This document shows, piece after piece, positions 24,768-35,400 of a stretch of 64,000 nt of DNA. Origin of the DNA: Cellulophaga sp. BC115SP (lineage in GTDB: Bacteria > Bacteroidota > Bacteroidia > Cytophagales > Spirosomataceae). The notes beneath the pieces were generated by a model. It saw only the letters and a list, made by a program, of their open reading frames with translations, did no database searches and was not told where the DNA came from. Where the stretch lies: assembly GCF_009905545.1 (NCBI RefSeq), contig NZ_JAAALB010000025.1, forward strand, positions 1 through 64,000. The letters are read 5' to 3'. Numbering within the stretch: the stretch's first letter is position 1; each line of letters starts with the position of its first letter. A program made the translations under genes and the position numbers.

Positions 24768-24812
24768 ATTGCAGATTTGGGATTTCTGATTTCGGAAATA
24801 TTGGAAATACCT
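24768..24812. repeat. Dispersed 45-bp repeat
   Basis: The segment matches the reverse complement of 9970-10015 closely, including GGGATTTCTGATTTCGGAAA and the trailing ATACCT. A second shared word, TTTGAGAATTGAG, is at 24960-24972 and 9910-9922. Confidence 0.65.
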
Positions 24813-24999
24813 CTTTTTACAAAAAATAGTAGATTACAATTCCGAAACCCAACATCCGATACCCGAAATGGATGGGCAATTGTATTCCTTTGTACGCTTC
24901 TAATTCCTAGTAGGAAATACTATTGCCATTTTAGGTTTATGAAATACCCTCAAATGTTATTTGAGAATTGAGCTTACGTGAGAGTCTTGAATTATAAGG

Positions 25000-25361
25000 A
25001 AATGGAATATAGATTAAACTAAAGATTAATCCAAATATATTGGATTCCTAATACAGATGAAGTGGAATGACAAAGAGCGAAAAAGACATTATAATTATTA
25101 GAATGCAAGCAGCCTAATGATTGATTTAGAAAGACTCAAGAAAGTAATAAAGGAATTATCAAAGCTTATGGAGAATTTAGAAAGCTCTCGGAATTTTTCT
25201 GGGAGTTTTTTTATTGCCTTGATTATCAAGAAGAAATAGATTTTTTTGAAAAAATATTAAAAAAATCTGACTGGGCATACAACCCTTTTGTAGAAACTAC
25301 TGTCTATGTATATAGAAATTATAAAGCAATTAGTGGTAAAAGGACAACCCCTCCGACTTGA
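25000..25361 (+). pseudogene. Possible frameshifted remnant of a small gene
   Basis: Coding-like peptide pieces continue across frames. An ATG at 25117 starts MIDLERLKKVIKEL and stops after about 41 codons. A second frame is open from 25125 to the TGA at 25359-25361 and reads KLSEFFWEFFYCLDYQEEID and DWAYNPFVETTVYVYRNYKA, but has no start codon. Joining them gives a plausible helical protein of about 80 residues. No family is recognised. It could also be chance in AT-rich DNA. Confidence 0.3.
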
Positions 25362-25382
25362 ATCAGAGGGGTTTTGTTTTTT
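25346..25382. terminator. Terminator at the 3' end of typA
   Basis: AACCCCTC pairs with GAGGGGTT (12-base loop), with a T run on the plus strand and a weaker one (TTGTCCTTTT) on the minus strand. It lies five bases beyond the typA stop. Confidence 0.7.
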
Positions 25383-25386
25383 ATGA

Positions 25387-27201
25387 CTAAGCCATTTCCA
25401 TTTTTTGTTCCATACGTTTACGTACACTTGGATCTAAATAGATTTTACGCATACGAATCGATTGAGGAGTTACTTCTAAGTACTCATCTTTCTGGATATA
25501 TTCCATTGACTCTTCTAATGAGAACTGGATTTTCGGAGCAATTTTAACGTTAGTATCCGTACCTGAAGCACGCATGTTCGTTAATTGTTTCGCATTTTGA
25601 AGGTTTACTTCAATGTCATTTTGACGGTTATGCTCTCCAACTACCATACCTGCATAAACCTCCTCACCTGGATCGATAAAGAATACCCCTCTGTCTTGTA
25701 ATTTATCTACTGCATAAGCGGTAACCGAACCTGAGTTCATCGAAATCAATGAACCGTTGATACGACCAGGGATTGGACCTTTGTAAGGCTCATACGCTTT
25801 GAAACGGTGTGCCATGATAGCCTCACCAAAAGTAGCAGTCAATACTTTAGAACGCATACCAATCAAACCACGTGAAGGAATGTTGAATTCTAAGTGTTGT
25901 AAGTCACCTTTTGGTTCCATAATCAATAACTCACCTTTACCTTGTGTAGCTAATTCGATTACTTTACCTGCAGACTCATCTGGAACGTCTACTACCAATG
26001 TTTCGATTGGTTCTAAACGCTCACCATTTTCGCCTTCTTTGAAAATTACTTGAGGTTGTCCTACTTGTAATTCATAACCTTCACGACGCATCGTTTCGAT
26101 TAATACAGACAAGTGAAGGATACCACGACCAAATACCAAGAATTTATCTTCTGAATCAGTTGTAACAACACGTAGAGCTAAGTTCTTCTCAGTTTCTTTG
26201 AACAAACGATCACGCAAGTGACGAGATGTTACAAATTTACCTTCTTTACCAAAGAATGGAGAGTTGTTGATGGTAAACAACATGTTCATTGTTGGCTCAT
26301 CAATCGAGATACGTGGCAATGCCTCTTGAACTTCAACATCCGAAATAGTATCACCAATTTCGAAGTCATCAATACCCATCATTGCACAAATTTCGCCAGA
26401 AGAAACTTCATCAGTTTTTGCTCTACCAAGACCTTCAAATGTTTGAAGTTCTTTGATTTTCATTTTCTTCACAGTACCGTCAGACTTCATCAAAGCAACT
26501 TGTTGTCCTTCTTTGAAAGTACCACGGTGAACACGACCAATAGCAATACGACCAACAAATGAAGAGTAGTCTAATGAAGTGATTTGCATTTGAGCAGGAC
26601 CTTCATTGATTGGAGCAGCAGGGATATTATCGATGATTACATCTAATAATTCAGTAATATCTTCAGTTTTGCGTTTCCAGTCAGTACTCATCCATCCTTG
26701 TTTAGATGAACCGTAAAGTGTTTGGAAGTCTAATTGATCTTCTGTTGCACCTAAGTTGAACATTAAGTCAAATACTTGCTCGTGTACTTCGTCAGGGCGA
26801 CAGTTTTCTTTATCAACTTTGTTGATAATTACGATTGGCTTAAGACCTAAGTCAATTGCTTTTCCTAATACGAAACGAGTTTGAGGCATTGGACCTTCGA
26901 AAGCATCCACCAAAAGGCAAACACCATCAGCCAATTTCAATACACGTTCCACTTCTCCTCCAAAGTCGGAGTGACCAGGAGTATCAATGATATTAATTTT
27001 TACGCCTTTGTAGCGAACTGATACGTTTTTAGATACAATTGTGATACCACGTTCACGTTCCAAGTCATTGTTATCAAGAATCAAATCTCCGAATTCTTGG
27101 TTATCACGAAATAATTTCGATGCGTGGATGATTTTGTCAACAAGGGTCGTTTTACCGTGGTCAACGTGCGCTATAATTGCAATGTTACGAATGCTTTGCA
27201 T
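25387..27201 (-). CDS. typA: Ribosome-associated GTPase TypA/BipA
   Basis: The 604-residue translational GTPase of the EF-G family binds the ribosome and supports 50S assembly and stress growth. The P-loop AHVDHGKTTL (11-20), switch region RGITI, DTPGHSDFGGEV and NKVD motifs are intact. The C-terminal TypA-specific domain includes GRINGSLISMNSGSVTAYA. Length matches the family. It is transcribed alone: a strong -7 box lies upstream and a terminator directly downstream. Confidence 0.97.
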   Translation of the reverse strand: MQSIRNIAIIAHVDHGKTTLVDKIIHASKLFRDNQEFGDLILDNNDLERERGITIVSKNVSVRYKGVKINIIDTPGHSDFGGEVERVLKLADGVCLLVDAFEGPMPQTRFVLGKAIDLGLKPIVIINKVDKENCRPDEVHEQVFDLMFNLGATEDQLDFQTLYGSSKQGWMSTDWKRKTEDITELLDVIIDNIPAAPINEGPAQMQITSLDYSSFVGRIAIGRVHRGTFKEGQQVALMKSDGTVKKMKIKELQTFEGLGRAKTDEVSSGEICAMMGIDDFEIGDTISDVEVQEALPRISIDEPTMNMLFTINNSPFFGKEGKFVTSRHLRDRLFKETEKNLALRVVTTDSEDKFLVFGRGILHLSVLIETMRREGYELQVGQPQVIFKEGENGERLEPIETLVVDVPDESAGKVIELATQGKGELLIMEPKGDLQHLEFNIPSRGLIGMRSKVLTATFGEAIMAHRFKAYEPYKGPIPGRINGSLISMNSGSVTAYAVDKLQDRGVFFIDPGEEVYAGMVVGEHNRQNDIEVNLQNAKQLTNMRASGTDTNVKIAPKIQFSLEESMEYIQKDEYLEVTPQSIRMRKIYLDPSVRKRMEQKMEMA

Positions 27202-27295
27202 CTTCGATGAATGTTATCTGTTATTTACTAATCGTTAATCGCCATTTTGCTTTTGTAACACGAATAACTATTAACGTAGCTCTTGAATGAGGGTG

Positions 27296-27303
27296 CAAAG
27301 GTA
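27296..27303 (-). promoter_or_regulatory. -7 element of typA
   Basis: The minus strand reads TACCTTTG, an ideal TAnnTTTG box about 95 bases before the start codon. No TTTG is present 19-21 bases upstream of it. Confidence 0.55.
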
Positions 27304-27438
27304 CGGAGTTTTTCTTAGAAAAGTGCTATTGACCTTCAAATAAAAATGGTATTTTTTTTATCTAAATGATTTTTAATGTATTATTATTCAATTGTTTATA
27401 GTTATTTTTTCTTCATATTTACGATAAGCCCCTATTCG

Positions 27439-29457
27439 CTACTGCCAACTTATTCCAACTTCGTCGCTAAGAATGCTTTCTTGGTTTTGTGAATCAACGA
27501 CCGAAACTTTATAGAAGTAGTCTTTTCCCTTAGGTAATCCCGAATCTTTATAAGTGTTTATACCTACAGGTAAAGTTTGGACTAAAAGGGGTGTTCTGCT
27601 TTGAGAATCGAATCGGTAGACCTTATAATTCTTGAGATTTTTGATCGCTGGATTGTCCCATTCTACAATAATAGATTGATTATCAGTGATTACTTTTAGG
27701 CCCGCTGGGGGAGGTGGTAATACCTTATTGAGTGAAATCGTAGTGGATGCACTCATGGCGCTTTGGAAGTTGTGGTGACCAATAGATTTTACTGCATATT
27801 CATAACTTTTGCCAGCTACGCCAAGCGAATCAACAAAGGAGTTTTGGATGTCAGCCACTGAATTTTGAAAGATGATTTTGTAATCATCTAGCGCTTTGTT
27901 ACTTGTTGGATTTACTTCTCGTCGATATAATTCATATCCAACTACATAAGGGCTAATAACAGTCATATCCTTCCAAATGAGTAACACCTTATTGTTTGCT
28001 TGTCGGTAAGCTGCTAGCCCAATAGGAGTTGGTAATGACAATGCTGCCGAAGGTACTGTATAAACTGAGCTAGAATTTGGGCTTGTATTGTAGCTAGTAT
28101 TAAAAGACACTACAGAGTACGAATAAACCTGTGTGGAATCAAGATTTTGAATATTATCGGTATAGGACACTAAAGAATCTTTACTATAAACAAGGTCAGA
28201 TACTTGAACCTGCTTGCCTTTGTACCCTTCGCCTCGGTATACATAGTAGCCACGAGTATTACGTTCTGAACGAGTCCAAGAAAGTGTCACTATAGTGCCT
28301 TGTTGCTTAATTGCTAGGTTTTTAGGAGATAATACCGCCTGTTCAATTCCTTGTAACATACCCGCAACTTTTACCGAAGGGTATCCTTGGTTATAAAGAG
28401 AATTCATTTTGAGGTAATAAAAATAGGTTTCAATTGGCTCAACTTTGCTGTCCAAGTACGTTGTGTCGGTTGGTTGTAAGGTGGCAATTGACTGATATGG
28501 ACCTTCGAAGCTTTTGCTTCGGTAGAGCTGGAGGTCTTTTAAGGCAGTGGCTTTATCAAAACTCCATTTTAACAAAATACCTCTACGCTGATTATCACTA
28601 TCAGCTGTAAAGTGCTCAAGAATGGGAATATCACTATAAGGTTTTACATTTTTTACTAAAATAGTATCACTAGGAGTACCCTCATTCCCAAAGGCGTCAT
28701 AAGGAACAATTACATAACGATAAAGTCGTTTTGCAGAAGTTTGCCTATCGATTGTTCGAAGTATTACGCTGTCTTTTGAAGCTGTAAAAAACTTGATCAC
28801 AGGGATTTCTTGCATAGAAGTTTGGAGGTAATACTGACGATATACCTTCCAGCTAAAAGGTAAATTACTACGTTTTGAAACACGCCATTCTAATCCTACA
28901 AGGTCTTCTTCGGGTACACTTTTGTTGAATACTAATTCATATTTAGGTTTTTGCACCACAAAACGAATAGGGGCAGAGGCTTGCTCAGATACTTTAGGAG
29001 AATTACTGGTAAGGCGATACTGATAAGTTTGGTTGGTTTGTATCTCAGTATCAAAATAACCCAAACCTGCGGTTTCAAGCATCAAAGGCGAAGCATTAAA
29101 CTCATAAAGAGAGTCAGAGATAATGGCACGACTCATGAGGTTAGTGAATCTTTTGAATATAGTATCGCTAGGAACTTCATAAAAAGAGTTTTTACGATGA
29201 GCTTGACGTAAACGTAAAAGTAAGCTTTGAGCCGAGCGACCAACAGTAACACTATTTACAGGTTCCCACTCTGTGGAAGAAGCCATTTTTCGTTCAAGTT
29301 GGTAAGTAAAGTTGGCTGGAATATTTTTTCCGAAAAGAATAAAAATCCCATTTTTCCCAACATAAGTTTGCAAATTTTGTGCAAAAATGGGAGTACTCAT
29401 GCTGATTATTAACAATAGCACAAGCGATGATATATATGTGTTGAAAGAGACTTTCAT
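27439..29457 (-). CDS. Secreted fibronectin type III repeat protein
   Basis: The 672-residue exported protein has a signal peptide to about 27, followed almost entirely by beta-sandwich repeats. At least four FN3 domains are visible, for example LVGLEWRVSKRSNLPFSWKVYRQ, LKWSFDKATALKDLQLYRS, IVTLSWTRSERNTRGYYVYRGEG and KVLLIWKDMTVISPYVVGYELYRRE, and a final one ending at the C-terminus (SIIVEWDNPAIKNLKNYKVYRF). No enzyme domain and no type IX sorting domain are seen. It is the third gene of a probable operon, 24 bases after the 2253-residue protein gene. A binding or scaffold role at the cell surface is inferred; no exact function is known. Confidence 0.85.
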   Translation of the reverse strand: MKVSFNTYISSLVLLLIISMSTPIFAQNLQTYVGKNGIFILFGKNIPANFTYQLERKMASSTEWEPVNSVTVGRSAQSLLLRLRQAHRKNSFYEVPSDTIFKRFTNLMSRAIISDSLYEFNASPLMLETAGLGYFDTEIQTNQTYQYRLTSNSPKVSEQASAPIRFVVQKPKYELVFNKSVPEEDLVGLEWRVSKRSNLPFSWKVYRQYYLQTSMQEIPVIKFFTASKDSVILRTIDRQTSAKRLYRYVIVPYDAFGNEGTPSDTILVKNVKPYSDIPILEHFTADSDNQRRGILLKWSFDKATALKDLQLYRSKSFEGPYQSIATLQPTDTTYLDSKVEPIETYFYYLKMNSLYNQGYPSVKVAGMLQGIEQAVLSPKNLAIKQQGTIVTLSWTRSERNTRGYYVYRGEGYKGKQVQVSDLVYSKDSLVSYTDNIQNLDSTQVYSYSVVSFNTSYNTSPNSSSVYTVPSAALSLPTPIGLAAYRQANNKVLLIWKDMTVISPYVVGYELYRREVNPTSNKALDDYKIIFQNSVADIQNSFVDSLGVAGKSYEYAVKSIGHHNFQSAMSASTTISLNKVLPPPPAGLKVITDNQSIIVEWDNPAIKNLKNYKVYRFDSQSRTPLLVQTLPVGINTYKDSGLPKGKDYFYKVSVVDSQNQESILSDEVGISWQ

Positions 29458-29481
29458 AACGAATGCAATTGAAATGTTTGA

Positions 29482-32400
29482 CTATTTACATGGTTCAGTT
29501 TTACAAGGGCTCAGACTTAAATCTGCCTTTACTCCGCTAGTTCCCCCTGAGAAACTTACACAGAATCCTTTTTCAAGACAATCATCAAAGATGGTCGAAC
29601 CACAATCGAATAGTAGTGGTATTTGTTGTTTGAGGCATATCTTGTTGGAGTTGCCTAGTTTGGCATTTAGATTGGCAGAGAAATTACCTCCTTGCTTTTG
29701 TACCTGAATTTTAATGGCAGCTTCAGCATCAACCGATCCTGTTAGGCTTGTACAAGTGATAGCTTTTAGTCCATAGTCGGCATGTACTTTGGCTCTGATA
29801 CCTGCCCCAAAATCAACGGTGCCAAATAAGTTGCCATAGAAATAAGCATCCATAAAGGCGTCTACGCTAAAATAGGCACTGGCAATAACTAGGTCTATTT
29901 CCATAGAGAGGCCATCGAGTGGCATAGGGCGCTCTCCTGTTACATAAAACCCTGCAAAGCCTTGCGCAAAACTACATGGAAGCTGTTTTTCTCGTACATA
30001 GGTAAATAATACACTTGAAGACTCTGAGGGAAGCGCTTGGCTGTAGCTACCAATCAATAAACCCGCTTTTAGGACAGTTGGGTCAGGGAGTGGAACATTG
30101 CTGACAATACCCGCCGCCGTGATAATCCAACCTTGAGGGTCAAATAAGACTTGGGCTACTCCTTTCATCTCAAGTCCTTCAACTCCTTGTGTGAGCTTAC
30201 TTAGGTCAATTGTACCAATTAAGCGTTTTTTCTCAATATCATAAGTAAGTTGTAAGCCCGGTAGTGAAGGTAAATTGTCTGCCTGAATTTTTTGATCTGA
30301 AGCCTTGATTTCTCCAAATACCGTAAACTTCATACGGTTGGGTTGGCTTTGTGTTCCTTTATAATTATCTAGATCTCCTTCAAAAGTGAGGAAAGACCAA
30401 TCTTGATTAGAACTTGCAGTCAGGGTAAGAGCAATATTTCGGAGTTTGGTATCACTTGCCCCTGAGCCACCGATTGGAATCGATTGTTTTGGTAGATTCG
30501 GAAATTCTGTTTCAATAGGAACAATCTTGGTTTCGGTTGGTGTGTGGATTAACGCTACTTTGATGGGCTGTAATTTTCCAGGCTCTTCTATTTTGCCAGT
30601 AGCTACAAAACGCCCATTATCAAAAGTTTGTTTATCTGTTCCTGCTACAGAAGAGAAACGAACATAACCTTTAGCTTCAAAACCGAGATCAAAAGCACTC
30701 AGTTGGATAGCTGGAGTCGATTTGACAAATTTTACCACCAACATTTGGTCGTTGGCAACTCTTTGAATACCCAATGAGCCTGAACCAACGAGTGAAAAAT
30801 AATCACTGCCAGTGTTGATTGTATTAGGTTTGAAATTGACTAAGTTGAAAAGTTTATAGTTGCTACTTTCATTACTAAAAGATAGAATATCCTCACCATT
30901 GTCGAGCAATGAAATCATACTTAAAGTAATATCTTGGTTCGGAAATCCTTTGAATTTAACAAGATCCTCTTTTTTTATCTTGCCTGCATAACCACCATTG
31001 CCTGACGGAATACTGAGTTTCCAGTGACCAGAGGCATCGCTACCTGTTTTGGCATCATAGCCAAAGTAAATTTTGTCACCTGATACGTTGGTTTGTAATT
31101 GTGCGATTCCTGCCACATTGAGATTTTCAACCTTGAAGTCACTTATGTCGAGGAGGTTTGACCTTAGCATGAAAGTTGTAAATGGAACATCAATTTTGCC
31201 TGTCTTGATAATACCATTAGAAGAAAATATTCCTCCTTCTGTGGGAGAAATAGACCAGTTTTTTACCTCTACACTCCATTTTCCTGCAAGCTTAAAGGTC
31301 ATAGATTGACCTGTTGAAGCTTTTACTTGGTCGGCTGTTAGTTCAATTTTTCCAACATTGAGTTTAAAAGCGGATGGATTGGCATTGGGTATTTTACAGT
31401 CTAAGCTAACATCTAAAATTATTTTGCTACCACTTATCGTAGAGGTAGCGGTTTGTGCTTGGGCATCAAAGCCAATAAACTTGAACTTGATAGGATTTCC
31501 TTGCTTATTACAAAGATTAAATTTGCTCGGAATGTCGGGTAAAGACGAAATGATAGGGATATTCCGATTGATATTTCCGTCACTGTTGATGGCAAAATAA
31601 AATTCACTATCGTCAAACTCCAAATGGCTACTTGGATATTTGAAGGAGTTGTCGATAACTTGGGTTAATCCATTGACAACACCCGATTGATTTCCACTTT
31701 TGACAATTGATAAATAGTAATCGCTGTTGGCAGGAACTGTTTTGGTGTTATAGGTATCGCTATAACGCATTTTCAAAAAACTATGTTGAAGACTTACTTT
31801 TTGAGAAACACACACGACCTTATTGCCTACTTTGCTGAATTCAGCCCCAAAGAAGGCAATTTTCATATCGTTGTCAAACGGCTTAAATACCGTATTGAAA
31901 TTGTTGATATTGGTATTAATTTCAATACCTCCTGGGCCTTGAATGGTTCCTGAACCGCCATTAGGTTTTGATAAGTACAGGGTTCCTCTCACTAACAAAT
32001 TTCCATTTGCCTGTTTTTGAGCTTGTTCTATTTTGATAGGAAATCCCCAAAGGTCGGTGATATTAAAGTCACTTTCTTTAACATTGAGGGTAATGTTATT
32101 CGCATTTTGGGTATTGACATATACTTCATCACCGATATATGATTTTCCGTCATCAGGATTATAAGTTGCTACCACACGAGTATAAGTAGATGCTTCGGGG
32201 TACGAAAGTTTGAAGCTACCATCTGATTCGCTCTGTGTAGCATAAATACTTCCATTGATTCCTGCGGTCATAGATACCTCTGCTCCTTTGATAGGCTTAC
32301 CGTTGAGTAATACCTTTCCTGCCACAGTAAAGCCATTTTTGAGGACTACATCATCATAGATTTGATAATTTCGACTTTCTTCATTGGTAAAGGCAATGGT

Positions 32401-35400
32401 TTGTGGAATATAACTTGTTTTGGCTGGACCACTTATTTTCATTTGAAGATAGTTGACAGACACATTCTTAAATTGTGCTTCTACCCAGCCATCTTTATCA
32501 GCATAAAAAACTTGCCCTAATATATCTACAGAAGCTTTTTCGACAGCCTTAATAATAGTTTTGGTTATGATTTTGCCGTTAGGGTTGAGCGATACTAGCT
32601 GAGTTTCGCCCATAACTCTGAATTTAATACGGTGATTGCGTTGGTAAACCGTAATCTTATCAAGCACTTTCACGCCATCAGGAATTGTTACCCAAGAATT
32701 TTCTTCGAAATAAGATACGTCCTTTGGAATAACATTGATTAATGAAATCTTTTTGGGAATAGCATAGGTAAAATAAGTGCCATTACTTGGGCTGCTTTCT
32801 ACATAAGGGCCTTTGTCAATTTTTACATAGGCACCAACACCTTTGTTTTGTTCATTGACGATAGTACCTACAACAAGACCTTTAGGCGTAAATGGAATTT
32901 CTTTTTGAACCAACTGAACGCCATTTTTCAACGCAGGTAATGATTCTGTGTACTGGTCTTGCGTTTCGTAATCGTAAGAAGGATGGCTAATAATGAGCTT
33001 TGATTGTAAGCCTGTAGGTAGATTATTGAAAATAACATAACCATCTTTATCCGAATAATTACTAATTGTTTCGGTAGAGAAAAGCTTTTTAAACACCATA
33101 GAAGCACTTGCTCCTGCAATGCCGTCAGTAGCTTTATCTTTTCGGACAACTCGATAAGATAATCTTGGCTTTGCTGGATTCATAATACGTGTAGTACTGT
33201 TTTGAAAATGGTTGTACTCACTGTTGAAAGTATATGAACCAAAAGCATTGTTCGTCTTTTCGTTGTCCTGCGAAATAAGAATACCTACAAAGTCGGAAGG
33301 GAAATCTGACTTGTCTGATTTATCTAAATTCCCATAGGTATTGTTCGTCCCAGCGTTGGGGTTAGACTGCACTGCCAGATAATACACATCAGAAGCAATC
33401 CCAGAGTGGCGAATAAGGCGCTTGAGTACCACTTTGCCTGAGCCATTGGTAATATCTTTTGAAATAATTTCGTAGCCTTTTCCATTGTTGTCGCTTGCAT
33501 AAGTATTGAGGTGCATTCCTTCGTTTTGTGGAACTCCCGCTGGGCGACTTTTCCAAGCACGTAATAAAAATACATCCATGCCACTCAAGGGACTATTGGG
33601 TGATGCTTGATTGGGGTCGCTATTAGACTTGACTGCCACCTCAATACTAAAGCTTTGAACAAGAGACAATAATGTTCCTACATTTTTTGATTCAAGGGGA
33701 TAAATTTCAATATTGTCATCTGGGCTACAATAATAGGGGCTTTCTACCACAATACGGATGTAACGATATAAGTCGCCTGTGACATAGGAAGGAAATTCAC
33801 CTGACTGATTACCTATGGTCATGTTCTTTTTGACGAGCCCCCATTTGGGCATTTTATCAAAATTAATGACCATAGAAAAAGAGCCATCGTTGGTCGTTTT
33901 TCCTGTACCAATGATCATATCCGAATCTGCATATTCAGGCTGCCCATTGAAGCTATAATTGTTTCGGATAGCCATCGAAAATGTGCCATCAGGACTAATC
34001 GAATGTTGATCTGAAATATTGTAATTGACTCCTTTGGCATTTTTCATGACATACATGACCTGAGCCTTTACAGTTGTGTTGGACAAAGGAGCTATATCTG
34101 TTTCGTTAGGGTCAGAATATTTACTGATAATTTTTCCTGTGAGCGTTGCCGATGGGGGAAGTGGCGAAATAACCGTTAGCGTCGTAGACTGCAAAGTATT
34201 CATAGAGGCGAAATAATTGGCAAAAAACGGCTGGGCATCCTTAATATCCATTTCGTTAGTCCATAAATAGTAGACATCATTTTCGTCGGACTTGCAAAGG
34301 AGATTTTCAAAAACAGTTTCTCCACTACTATTGGTTTTTCCAGTTCCAATCAACTCATAGTTGGAAGATTTCTTCGCCATCATATCCACATCACGCGAAT
34401 CAACCAATGGAGATGGTGCTCCCGCAGAGGTAAAACGTGTAATCATTCCCTCTACAGGAGGGCGTATCCCTACATAAGAATTGCCACCACCAAGGCCAGG
34501 CGTATTATTGCCAATGTTAGCACCAAAATTGTTTGGAACATTGACTCCTATGCCTACTTGCCAGCTACCTGAATTGGAATAAGAGGTTTTTTTGAGACGA
34601 TATAAATAAATAGTTCGATTTTCGAGAAGCTCTTTTTTATTGATGTTTTTGTAACCTTCCTGCAAGAGTACCTTTAACTGAAACCCTTTGGCTTCGGTCT
34701 TGATAAGTCCCAAATCTATATTGCCATCTTTGGAGTTGAACATGACAGCATTGGCGTAGTCCTTATAATAAGGATTATTCGAAACAATTTTGAATATAGT
34801 TGAAACAGGCTGACCCAAAAAAGTTTTTCCTGTTGGTCCATTAGCTTCATTAAAGCCATTAACTCCAAAATCGAAGCTACCATCCGAAAGCGTGGTAGTT
34901 TGAGCAATGAGCTTTTCGTTTAATACTCTATAATCATTATTCCCTTTGGGAATTACTTCTTGTAAATACAGTGCCAAATCGGCATTGGAAGCTTGGTAAG
35001 TGTTAGTTTTGTTAGGATAGGCATATTGCATTTTCCCTTTGATATGTCTTTGTGCAACAACCAGAACGGAATCTTTTTTCTTGAACACAAAATCACAACT
35101 TTGTTCTGCAATGACTTGGTTATTGCTTGGATCAATCTGTTGTATTTTAAAGTTGTAAGTCGCTCCGTTATTAAACCTTAATTGACCCATGTCGTCTTCC
35201 TGAAAGTAAGGACTATTGAGTGTTTTGTTGACCATTACACTTTTTTGACTATTGGTAATCAATAAGTTATATCGCTCAGGAACAGTAGCTTTTTCAGGTT
35301 TCCAGCGGAGGTAAAAGGCAATGTTTTCACCTGCTTTTATTTCGCTACCACATTTTTGGGGAACTAAAATCGCTATGGCATTATCGGTGCTGCGAACGAC

